This document shows positions 1 to 11,300 of a stretch of 64,000 nt of DNA, piece after piece. A program made the translations under genes and the position numbers. Position 1 is the stretch's first letter; every line of letters begins with the position of its first letter. The notes under the pieces were generated by a model. It searched no databases and had not been told where the DNA came from. It was given only the letters and a program-made list of their open reading frames with translations. This DNA is from Sphagnum compactum. Taxonomy: Eukaryota; Bryophyta; Sphagnopsida; Sphagnales. The stretch lies in contig OZ234493.1 in NCBI GenBank assembly GCA_965153455.1, positions 24,976,213-25,040,212 on the forward strand, written 5' to 3'.

Positions 1-576
1 ACTTGCACATTTCAAACAGATGTGGCAACAAGGTATTGTGATAGATAAGGTCACTTTCATTGCTCTTCTGTCAGCTTGTAGCCATGCAGGTCTGGTCCAT
101 GAAGGCCTAGACTACTTTGAATCAATGGGTTCACTTTACCGTGTTTCTGCAACCATGGAGCATTACGCCTGTGTGGTTGATCTTCTTGGCCGTGCTGGCC
201 ATCTGCAGGAGGCAGAGGATTTCATTAATGCAATGTCTTGTGCACCAGATACTTCAGTGTGGACAACATTGCTTGGTGCTTGTAGAATTCATGGTAATGT
301 GGAGATGGCAGAGCGCATCACTAAAAGAATAGTTTGTTGAAAATGCTACAGGCTGCTATCCAGCATCTATACTGTGGCTGGCAAGTGGGATTGCAGTGTA
401 CAATGGTCAAGAACGGACTGGAAAGGAGCATGCAAAGACAGCTGGAGTGAGTAATGAGGTTTGTTGCATTCATCTGTAGTGGACCAGAAAGGCAATCATT
501 ATTTCAAATGATTGAAATCCAGGCAGAACTAGAGAGATTGTCTGGGATGATGAATGATGCTGAGTATGTGTGCTAG
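1..576 (+). pseudogene. PPR protein (PLS/E-class) 3' fragment, broken
   Basis: The reading frame is open from the window edge (codons start at position 2) to a stop at 338-340. It encodes typical plant pentatricopeptide-repeat text: DKVTFIALLSACSHAGLV, then HYACVVDLLGRAGHLQEAE, then WTTLLGACRIHGNVEMAERI. Such proteins bind organellar RNA in editing and processing. After the stop the same frame continues as LLSSIYTVAGKWD, the expected E-motif sequence, and stops again at 451-453. The motif then resumes in another frame at 454-576 with QMIEIQAELERLSGMMNDAEYV and ends in a stop. Two stops and a frameshift inside conserved sequence, with no DYW domain following, mark a pseudogene. The upstream part lies outside the window. 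Family assignment is firm; that the gene is dead is inferred from the breaks. Confidence 0.85.
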
Positions 577-879
577 GTGGGTTGAAAATTACAAATTCCT
601 ACTGCCGATCCTTCCATTTGAGACACCTAAAATCCTGCAGAATACCTGGGTACAGTCCTTTATGGATGAGCTGTGGTCTGCTATAAAATAGTGCTTTGGT
701 TCCCCACAACTTGCAAATCCCTCAAAATTGGCATTTCCTGCAAGCCGAATTCTGCAATTCAAGAAGCCTGAAAAGTGGCAGAATCTGCCCCTCAATATCC
801 TTTGCCTATATGAGATGGGCTCCAAGTAGGTCCATTCCTGCTTTCTCAACACCAACAGCTTGGCCTAGTAACAGCTTCA
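577..879. other. No recognisable gene
   Basis: Short stretch after the PPR fragment. I see no continuation of a DYW domain and no other recognisable coding sequence. Confidence 0.5.
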
Positions 880-900
880 GTGGCATCTCTCTGGTCTTGG

Positions 901-1068
901 TTCACAAGGTGTAATGCTCTGTTGGCATCTCTCTGTCTGTGGTTCACAAGGTGTTATGCTCCATTGGCATATGTGCACCCTCAGTTCACAAGGTGTAATG
1001 CTCTGCTAGCATCTCTCCACCCTCGGTTCACAAGGTGTAATGCTTTGCTGCCTTACAAGATGCCGGAG
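901..1068. repeat. 42-bp minisatellite, 4 copies
   Basis: The phrase TTCACAAGGTGTAATGCT starts at 901, 943, 985 and 1027, a period of exactly 42 bp, with a few substitutions between copies. Because 42 is divisible by three the array stays open in one frame and reads as a 14-residue repeat (WFTRCNALLASL-type), but no start context, homology or flanking gene supports translation. Confidence 0.85.
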
Positions 1069-1109
1069 CATTACGTTACACTTCTTGTATTTTTGTATAG
1101 GACAAGGGT

Positions 1110-1210
1110 TTATCTTTCGACCCTTCCAGAATTTGAGGTACCTGCCATGAGGCAACAATGCAGGAGAAAGGCATATCTTTGGACCCCGGAATTTGAGGTT
1201 CCTGTCATGA
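1110..1210. repeat. Two-copy ~60-bp direct repeat
   Basis: TATCTTT...GAATTTGAGGT.CCTG.CATGA occurs twice, about 60 bp apart (GAATTTGAGG begins at 1129 and 1189). It directly follows the 42-bp array. Confidence 0.7.
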
Positions 1211-1349
1211 CTCATGAGGCCAGCCAGCTGAGTGGAGCGCACTGAAATTTTTAGGGCGTAGCTTGTACTTTCCACCTGGTGCTGGTTGAGGCTAGATTTT
1301 TGCATTAATGTCTTGTAAAAAGACATTGATTGTGCCCTCACTTTCAATT

Positions 1350-3690
1350 TTGAATGCTATTGTCATTTTTGCTCAAAACTATTTGCTGCAAGGAAATAGA
1401 TGAACTATGGGGAACCATATGGGAACATACAAGGGGAAAAAAAAAACCCAAAAAGGAGATGGAGGATTTTGCTTAGTTCTTTCGGCAAGGGCAATTACAT
1501 TCATGTTTGTAATTTTGCAAGTGGAGCATTTCAATTTGAGCCATTTGGTTTGAATGTTCACGTGATGGTTGTTTTCATGATTCAATGAATATGACACAAA
1601 AGAAGGTGGAATGTTTTGGATAGCCAAATGCCACCCATGTTAATATATTTGCTTTGTGGCATCTTAGCAAGCAAGTCCACTTGTATTGTTAAACTTTGGG
1701 AACTTGGCCGATTGCTTAATTTTGATGTATTCATCACAACTTTTAACCAAAATGTAGTTTACATCAAATTTGAAACAAATTAATAATTAAAAATCTTGTG
1801 GGTTTTGTAAGTGTTTAGGTTTTAAAGTTTTGTCTAGTTCATGGGATGAATCTAGGAAAGGATATGATAGTCTAGAGTCCTTCCCTACAATTTTGGCAAA
1901 CCTAAGAAATGGTATAATGTTTCTTGTATAGAATTTCAAAGAATTTAAAAACCCACATATCCTAATATTCATATTTGAAAAACTAATAGTAAAATTCAGG
2001 AAATATGTCATACATAAGTCGAAAACTTTATAAAACCAAAGGAATGGGTGCAAACCAAGTTGATGAGTTGATTATAACTCCGATGATGAGAAACTTGAAG
2101 TTGGTATAGTGACAATCCTCTATGTTGTCCTTTACCTTGACCATTCTACACAAAATGTCGAGGATCTTATGAAAGATTAGAGTTTTCCTTAAAGTCACCC
2201 TCTCTTCACCCTGTCTTTGGGCCTCCTTTCACCCCTTGTCCCTCTTTCAGTGAGGTTCACAAAGTAAGGAAATTTGATTAAATCTGGGTATGAAATGCTG
2301 AAACTCGACATTTAATGCACAAGGTTCGAGGTAATTATAGTAGTTGTATAGGTAGGACCAGTGAAAATATATGTAGTCGCAGTGGAGGTGCTCAGGAAAA
2401 AGGAAAGAGGGGGTCAATATAGGATAAACTCACTTTAGCACCAAAAATGGTGCATTTGTGAGTTTTACCCCCCCAAAGTGAAAGGCCTTTGTAATTTTAG
2501 GGCTGATTTTGTTTTTCACCAAATCTTGACCATTGTGCGGACCAGGAAGCCCCTCTAACGATGGATGGCTTGGATCCCTCGCTGAGCAAAAGCAATGGCC
2601 CTGATTCTCTGGTTGCCACTTTGCTTGTTGAAGGTAAAACATATTGCCATCTTGCTCAAGCTCTACAGTGTCCTTTGTCACCTCCGTTGTCGCAGGCTAG
2701 GGTTTCATTACCATCAAAAGTGATAATGGAGCAAAGCTTATCGCCATGATGATGGGCTCCATCCCCTTGTTTTGTTTCACCACCTTCAATCCCATTGTAA
2801 GTTGTAGCACCAAGTTTCAAATTCAAAATTGCTAGCACTAATTTCCAAGGCAACATTCATTTTAGCATTCAAGCTTCAATGACACATGTAAATGTTTTTG
2901 AGTCTTGATTCTTTGAGCATTGTTGCAATACAGTTGTGATTTGTTATAATAGAGCATTTTCAGTGCTCAACAACTCTCTGCATTATGCTTTAGGTGGGTT
3001 CCAAACTCCAATAGCATTGCAACAAGCTACGAGGAGCTTCAATTGTATGAGCAAGCTGGGACTTGTGAGTGATTAGGTCAAGGCTTCAAGCATTATTTGA
3101 GTAGCGAGTTGCTTCAATAGTTTGTGCTGACTCTTTGAGACTTTAAATTCCATTGAACACTTGTGAATTTGAACCCTGTTTAATAGAAGCTTTACAAACA
3201 TGTCTCTGCCAAACATAATGACAAAAATTTTAGTGTGATTTGAGCAAAGTGCTTTTGAGTGAAGGTCTTGAAGGCTTTGAAGTGCATCCTAGCTCATTCA
3301 ATTTTTTCAATGTGACTTGAACAACTTGTTTTCAAATGGAGGTGTTGAAAGTTTTAGGGTTTTCCACAATCTTTTGATTGTTGCTTGCATTGCTATAACA
3401 CCATGTCTCTTCTTAGACCTCCTTTAAATTTCAAGTATAGACATTCTTTTTCCAAATTTGTGCCTATATGTCTCTGGTTCTGTGCCTCTTATGGTTGATC
3501 CTGATATAGGGGTGGTTGTTGTTGGCAGTTGTGATTAGATAACTACTACTTATACTTCACTAGGCAAATCAACTAGCACCACACATAGTGCATCCACTTT
3601 TGGTACACTTGGTGCTCTAGTTTAGGTCAGTTGGTGTTGAGGTTCCTAATGTGCCTGTCAACACAATTTTTTTAGAAGCACCAAAGAAAA
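1350..3690. other. Gene-poor stretch
   Basis: AT-rich sequence with short open frames only. None resembles a known protein and no tandem repeat or clear transposon terminus was seen. Confidence 0.5.
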
Positions 3691-3699
3691 AGAAAAAAA

Positions 3700-6246
3700 C
3701 TCGAATGTGACCTTCAATGGGTTTTCAAGGATGATTGGGCAACCAAGTTTCCATGGGTTGAAATTAGGGTCAATCCTAATGGTAAGGTGTAGCAAGTGCA
3801 TTACATAATCTACTCAATTATGGAGGGTAAAGAAAAGCTTCTAAACCCTAAACTTGACAGTCTCCAGGAGCACTTAAGTAAGAGGAAAACTTTGGTTGCT
3901 CATCTGAGAGTTGCAATGGGTGAATATTACTAAAGTTCTAAAAGCTAACAACAAAAGAATGAGAGGATCCATGCTGTTCAAGGTCCATAGTCATTGATTC
4001 AATTAATGTTGAATGGAGGAAGGGTTGAAAAAAAAAAATAGTTTGTGGAATATTTCCACCTTCTAAAAAATGGGAAGCCCATGAAAGATTTTGAAAGTCT
4101 AACAAAGTTGTTTAAGTTTTTGAAATTCTTCAATGCCCCCAAAAAACATTGGAAAAATTCAAGTGGGTGGGGTATGGTAAGAGCTATGCATAATGTAGCT
4201 TTAAAACAAATAAAATTGGTTTTGTAGCAAAACAAATTTATCTCCATCAATTGTGATGAAATAACCACTCTAGATAATCAATCTTGGATTTCTATGCATG
4301 CCTATGTTGTTGAGAATTGGAGAAGGCAGTTAGTCCTTTTGAATCTTGAAAGAGTTGTGGACGGAGGCACATGTAATAGTATTACTATTGTTACTGTTCG
4401 TTCTTCGATTAATTTGGGTGGTCTATTTGTGGTTGACATTGTTAACAAGGTTGTACGATGCTACTAATGATGCAGTTGTTAATATTAAAGTTTTATGAAC
4501 TCTTATGTGATGTGGAAATATTCATGGGATTAACATGTGTGCGGTAATGTTGGAAGTAATGCAGAGTTTGAGCAAGCTTGCTCAAAATAGGGAAACTTTC
4601 ATATGAGATTTTGTTTCAATTGTTTTAGTTGTGTCAATTTGAAATCTACACCATCTGTGTGGATCTTGAGAAATAATATTCCCATGATCAGTTTCAGGCA
4701 TTCATGGATTTGGTGACATTCAATAATGATGCTTTATGGATTGAGTGGTGGACTGATTTAGAATTGCATGTGAAATTTGCTAGTTTTTCCTTAATTTAAT
4801 GTTTGCACATGCTGCGAAAAACTAACAAGACAACCAATGGTAAATGTAAGGTAAAATGGTTCACTTTTTGCATCACAAGCTTAATTTCTATAAATGTTTT
4901 GTGTTTAAATGCCTATGGTGAAAGATTTAATTTTAAATACATTAAATGATGACTCATTTTAAATTTAAAACTTGATTATGAAAACATTTGCACAATTATT
5001 TTTTGAAAATAATGCATTCATTATTAATAATGGACTTTTGAAATAAAAAATGTGGACTGGTCAATTATTTGGATTGTTTAAAAAATTCATAAATTCATAT
5101 TGAATTTCATTTTAATTTTTTAAGTGTGAGTAAGCATTGGTTGAATAATTAAATCATAAAGCTAAATGTGAAATCTTATTTTCTGAAACCTTAACCAAAT
5201 GGCAGTTATAAACTTTTGAAGAGTTAGAATTGAACCTTATTTTCAAAAGTCCTTTTGAAATGAAGTTTTTTTGTTTCTTAAATTTTTTACACCCCATGTG
5301 TACATAATTGAAATATCTAAATGGGCTTTTATTTTTATGAACTTTATGGGGTTTTTTTTTGGGATTTTCAAAATGATTTCACCATACCAATTAACAATGA
5401 CATTTTCAATATGGGTTTTGAGCTAGTTTTAAAGGTTTCATAAGTGATTGAAACTTAAATAGTCAAAAATTACATTAATGAAAATCTTAGAAATTGAAAC
5501 CATATCCATATGGATCATTTATAGAAACTTGTTTGTGATTTTTATGAAAACTGTATTTGTGTAAAATGAACCATTAAATTGTACATTTATCCCCAAGGAG
5601 GTGTCAATGGTAATTAAGGATGATTGGGCATGTGTTTGCCAAAATGTCAAAGATCAATGCACTTTTTGTTGCCACAGGTTTGATTGCAAAATTGGATAGA
5701 TAATTTCTGACTAAATTTGATGAATGCCATAGGCATCATCTACCCTTAGTATTCGATACAATCAAAAGTTGCTTCAATGTTATTTAATCATTGGTAGATC
5801 TTGAAAGCACATTATTGCCATGCCAAGATCACACAACCAAATGGTGTTTGCCATCCTCCCTTGCTAGATGCTGCTTTACTTGAGTGACAATCATCATTTT
5901 TTGTTACCTTGAATTGCAATTTTTCCATGCTACCCCCACATGATTGTAACCCTACCGATGCATGTGAAGGTGGATGGCCAATAGCCAAATTTTGAAGCTC
6001 AAGATGTTTGAATTTTTCAGATTACTTGAACTTGTTATTGTTATGGTTTTGGGGAGTGTTGAAGATGAAAAAACATTCTTTACTTTCATTTTCATGAAAT
6101 CAAAGTTGAGAATTCGACTAACCACCCATCTTGATCTTGTTGTGAGAATGTATGCGCATAATTTCTTTTCACTCCAAAGTTTCCCATTCTACACTACTAT
6201 CATTGAGTGGAATGAAGAAAAATTCTACTATGGGTTGGAATTATAA
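3700..6246 (+). mobile_element. Decayed hAT-like transposase copy
   Basis: Three blocks in the same order as a plant hAT-type transposase are present. Around 3710-3930 is an N-terminal block (FKDDWATKFPWVE, then GKEKLLNPKLDSLQEHL) with a stop. At 4045-4470 is a core block (FESLTKLFKFLKFFNAPKKHW, SGWGMVRAMHNVAL, a stop, then CDEITTLDNQSWISMHAYVVENW and LERVVDGGT). At 5974-6246 is the C-terminal dimerisation block (LGSVEDEKTFFTFIFMKSKL, then TTHLDLVVRMYAHNFFSLQSF). The third matches the known hAT pattern ER-F-S-L-KS-LRNRL. The intervening 1.2 kb is AT-rich with no readable frame. Multiple stops make it inactive. Termini and the 8-bp target duplication expected for hAT were not found. Homology is recalled from family patterns, not from a search. 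Confidence 0.65.
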
Positions 6247-7020
6247 GTTGTCTATGTGATATAGGACTCTTTGGCTCAAATTTCCTAATTTTGTCAATTC
6301 CTATTTGTAGATAGAGATTTCAATACTTATGTATTTGTTTTGTAGGTCTGCCTTCCATTGATATGGCAAAATCCATTTATGGATTAGTTGTAATTCCTTT
6401 GGAAGGCAGAGAGGGTGGTGGGGTTTTGTAGAAGTAACAACAACATGAAACTAAACGACGACGACAATAACATGAAACTTTAACCCTATACAATAACAAC
6501 ATGCATCCTAAACACTAACTCAAAATTTTGTTCGTGTTTGCTTCTATCCATCCCAAATGAACATCGCCATGCACAATGAAATTTTTGTTTAAACAATTGC
6601 CATATTGCTAGAACCCAAAATGACATAGAGCCATGTGAGCAACCCACGACTTCTGAAAATTGCCACCTAAAACCACCCCCTCCTTGGAGCAGTAGTTGTT
6701 AACTCAGCAACATCAAGAATCACAAACAAAAAAATCTCTGGTACAAGCTGCCAAGGTACTATGGTAACTGGTCAAAGATGTACCCTGAACCGTTGGCAAT
6801 CATTTTATTCTGGGGAAAGAGAGAAAAAGCCTCAAAACCAGGGATTCTTTGATTTTCAAAAACTTCAAAAACTTGAAACTAGAGGTCATAACAAAATCAA
6901 AGAATTGCTTGACGCTCATTGTAACTGTCTTGCACTTAGCATCTTTAGCTTAATTTGCAAATGCAACTGGTCTTGGAGTCTTTATGGCCTCTTTCCATTA
7001 GACCAATGTGATTATAGTTT
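6247..7020. other. Gene-poor stretch
   Basis: No recognisable coding sequence. The open frame at 6761-7102 has no familiar motif and runs into the tandem duplication at 7027. Confidence 0.45.
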
Positions 7021-7026
7021 TTGTCT

Positions 7027-7184
7027 CCATACTAGTTTTCCATTACATTTGTTTCATCTAGCTATACTCAGACACCTTAGAGCTCTACAAGTCCAGCATT
7101 GACCATATCCCCATACTAGTTTTCCATTACATTTGTTTCATCTAGCTATACTCAGACACCTCAGAGCTCTACAAGTCCAGCATT
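7027..7184. repeat. 84-bp tandem duplication
   Basis: The segment beginning CCATACTAGTTTTCC at 7027 recurs almost unchanged at 7111 through ...AAGTCCAGCATT. The near identity of the copies suggests a recent duplication. Confidence 0.85.
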
Positions 7185-7189
7185 CACGA

Positions 7190-8387
7190 GACGCAGAGTT
7201 ATGTGAGTTATGAATCAAACTATCAAAGCACTTCAGTGAAGGTGACATCTGTCATTTTTGATGGGAACACGTGGTCTTTTAAAGTTCTTAAGAAAGTTCC
7301 TTACATATGAAATGTTCCTAACATTAGTTACCTACAGATTTGCACCCCAGTTGCAGCTCTCCCCAATGGAGAGTACCTATCTGCACAACAAAGAAACAGG
7401 GGGCTCCGTTTCAGTGACATTCCCTAAGGCTAACATGATCACAACATACTGTGTGTAACTGTCATTACAGCAGCCTAACGGAAAGAGATCTAATGGAAAC
7501 CAAGGGCAGAGCACCAGGTCTGGAGTGCAATGCCTTGCTCCCATGGCATTACCCAGTGCAATAACTGAGGCAGAGCAGTACAGTAGGGCCTCTCACAGGT
7601 ACAACACAGAATTACAAAATCATAGTTTTGTAATTTCCCACCATATATCAATGGGAGGCGCCACTGTATTGGCTTGCCCTGTGGGTGGGCATTTTGCAAA
7701 ATGGAATGGCCTGCCCACAAGGCTATTACAGAAAGGGGAGGAAAAGATTGCAAGTCAGAGCTGAAAATTTCAGTTGAAGGAAAATCGCAGAATTGGAATT
7801 TCAAAATCAAAATTAGTTTACTAAGAACTGGGCCCAAGTTGCAGTTGAAGTCTGTTGCACTACCACCCATCCAACATAAGAAATGAAACCTAAGAAAGCA
7901 TAGGAATAATAGGACCCATAATCAGTACACGCTCTGGACCCCCATATAGATCCAAACTAGAAAGAAACCTAGCAGAAGATCAGACACCCACAAATAAGTG
8001 TACCTGAATAAACTAAAAGGTTGAGCCTGGTCCATCTTGAGTTTGATCTCTGGCAAAAGGTTAGAACATCATGTTAAAAGTCCAGCTTGTTAGCATCATT
8101 GTAAAATCAGTAGTGCTATATATTGTTTCTGTTTCTCTGTGGAATTCCTAGGGCAGCATTTTCTAGATTGGACAACAGGTCCAGTAATAGACAGCTGATC
8201 TATTTGCAGTGATGATCAAGAAGTTCAGTGAATTTTTTTTTGGTGAAACCTGATCTGCACAAATAGAGATGTCAACTACCAGCAATGACTTAGTTCTAGA
8301 TTCTTAAGATGCTGTAAGACAAAACTGATTAGGGCTAGCATGTCATAAAGTTGAAGCTTGCAGGGACTTCACAGTGGACTCAGTTTT
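7190..8387. other. Region downstream of transporter gene
   Basis: Contains the 3' flank and presumably the 3' UTR of the minus-strand potassium transporter. No other gene recognised; open frames on both strands around 7490-7890 lack known motifs. Confidence 0.45.
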
Positions 8388-11300
8388 CTAGACATAGTAT
8401 ATCATCCCCACTTCAATCAGACAAAGGTGAGGCACACTAAGTGCTACAGAGGGGCCCCGACAGTTGCGTCTCAAAAAAGTGTAGGCGATATCAATTGCAA
8501 ACTTCTTCAGCAAGGAAGAAGATCTTTTAGCCTTCACGTATGAGTGACCCAACACATAAGCCACACCTGCCTCTTTTGCTTCAATCAGCTCCATTAGTTC
8601 CTGTTGAACTGCTGGGCTCAAATTTGGGCTCTTGGGTATTTCAAACTGAACCCGTTTCTTTTGGTCTATCTGAAGTGATTCACTGATTTCTGCAACCTGC
8701 CAGAAAAACACAGGAACATCTAGTTTTACCAACACAGTTCTCTCTGCTCTGAATGAGAAAATGCCAGACAAATATATCAACAATTTGCCAATTTCAGATG
8801 AACTGCTTAGCAGCATTCTGGTTTGCATTTTTACAGGATTTGGTAATCAACACAGAAACACTCACAAACCTGGATGCTAGTAGATGACTGTGACAGGTCA
8901 TTATGGGATGGCATCGAGATATAGCTCTCTTCAGGGTCTGAATCAGATGCCAAGGTGGTCATGATTCTTGCAGAGTTTGCACTGCTCATGACACCCACTT
9001 GGCCATCAGCTGACACCTCACCACTGGATGGAATCCACGGAACATCACCTTCTGATTGGATAAACTCCCCCAGGTTTTTGATTAACTCGTTCTCAAAATC
9101 GTGATCATCTCTGTGTAGGTCCTTATACCCATACCGAATCACACACCTGTTCCAAAATTCACACATTACCCTCTCAACCCACAACATTACAAAGTCAAAG
9201 TCTCCTACCTTTCAATCTCATGGGCCCATCCTTAACAATACTACTCTATGCAGCCAGTCTGATTTAATATCTCAAACAAAAAACCTTTCACAATAACGCC
9301 TATCACACATCTAGACTTAAGACAATCATTGGGAAAATGCTGACCTGTACATGCGATACTCTTTTGGACCCACTCGGCCAATAAGGTAACGCTCATGCTG
9401 AGGAATATAAGGGACTGAGACTGATTTTATACACACAAAAACAAGGACTCGATGAAATGCTGGCAAGTTGGTGACAAAATGAGAGAAAATGGCAGGTATT
9501 CCAGTGACAAGCTCGGTGTAAATAAGCCCAACTCCTGGTACACGCACAATCCCAAGACTGGGACCCAGTGTGAGTAACCACTTCATTGATACTCGATTCT
9601 GTAAGTCAAATTCATACTTCTTTGTTGTGCCATAGTGCCACACGTACATGATGCTCATGAAGACGATCGAAAGGACTAATGGAGCCCATCCTCCTTGTGG
9701 CACCTTGATTATTGATGCTGAAATATACAAGGTTTCGATGGACCCGAAAAAGAGAAGGAAGCACAATGCTAGAAAGATGCTTCGTCGCCACACTATTATG
9801 ATCACTAAAGTTGTCAAGCATGTTGTTACAAGCATTACTGTTATCACCGCAAGACCTGCATAATATAAACCACCAATTAGTTTTGCAAATGGTGATCATC
9901 AACCCCAACACTCTTAACTAGCACCACAGTGCACGATGAGGGACCATATTCAGCATCCCAATGACAGGCATGATCGATCCTGCCATCTTTGACTGCAGCA
10001 TTTGATTCAAGCAGCCAACACAAAAACAGATGCATATGTGTTTCAACGACAAGATTATGAAACGGTCTTCTCTCACCATAGGCATTTCCTATAGTAGTGG
10101 TGTCTCGGAAACCAACTGTGATTGCAAGGCAAAGAATGAGTAAGATCCAGTTGATTTCTGGGATGTAAATCTGCCCATGAATGCGCTGGGAAGTGTGAAC
10201 AACTTTAACACGTGGGAAGCAGCCGAGTGCAAGGCACTGCTTGACACTAGAGAATGTCGCAGAGATGATAGCCTGGCTCCCCACTATCGACGCCAATGTT
10301 GCCACCACAAATACAGGCCAAAATACCGGCTCTGCCAGGTTGAAAAAAATTTCAACAGCAAATCAATACCAAAAAGACTATGATGACCCTTCAGAAGCCC
10401 TTCAATCTATGGATTGGGAGGGTGCACCTATGCCACATTGCCAAAACACCCCCCTCAGCCAGATTTAGCAAACTTTTCTGAGACCCAAGTTCATTTCTTC
10501 ACAGGGTACAGAACTGCACAAAAAATCGTTTTCTCACCAGGCAGAGAGGCCTGAATATTGGCTCTATAGTTATGAAGCAGACACCCCAAAATCAGCACCA
10601 GATACACTAAAATCCATGGTTTTATAGTTTCTCTTCCTTTCAACCTTTCCAACATATGGAAGTCTTTAGTGAATTATAGGTGTCGAAGGGGTGATGGGTG
10701 CCGGCAAATCTTACTTGGAATGGATGTGTAGAAGCTCTGGGAAACATCATCGCGGTTTTTGGACAAAAAAGCAGCTTGCCCACAATAAGCCAATAGCAAG
10801 CATGGATACACGACTCCTGTAAATGCAATCTGCCACAATTATCCAACAACACAATTAGATAACATTGTTTATTATCGATGGCTTATTACAAAGGTTTTTG
10901 TGAAATCAGGATGCAGATTACAGGATTTTTGAGAACTTTTACTATAAGCTGGTACCTTTATAGAGAGCTGTGAAAAATGGCCAAGGTCTGCAAACATTGC
11001 TTCCGTTCCTGCATGCACCCATGTAACAAGAACATCAAATTCCAAGAAAACATTTAAAAGCCAAATATAACCCATTGAGCAAAATAGGAGAGCCATTCAG
11101 ATCATGTTGAAGCGGCCAAAATTACCTGTAATGCAGAGCAGGATGCCACCGAGTGAAATCCAACCATCAATCCCACATTTCTTGAAAAAGTTGTACATGT
11201 AAAATGGGGATAGCGCCCGGAAGATAGTGGGGTCATAATAGATGATGTTGTAGACACCAATGGTACTGATGCAGAAAAGCCAAGCAATTACAATGGGTGC

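Noticed and set aside
880-1245. 121-codon open frame
   Set aside because: Its length is explained by 42-bp and 60-bp repeats; no homology or gene context. Kept only as a low-interest finding.
7490-7886. Overlapping open frames on both strands downstream of the transporter
   Set aside because: No known motifs and probably 3' flank or UTR of the transporter gene.
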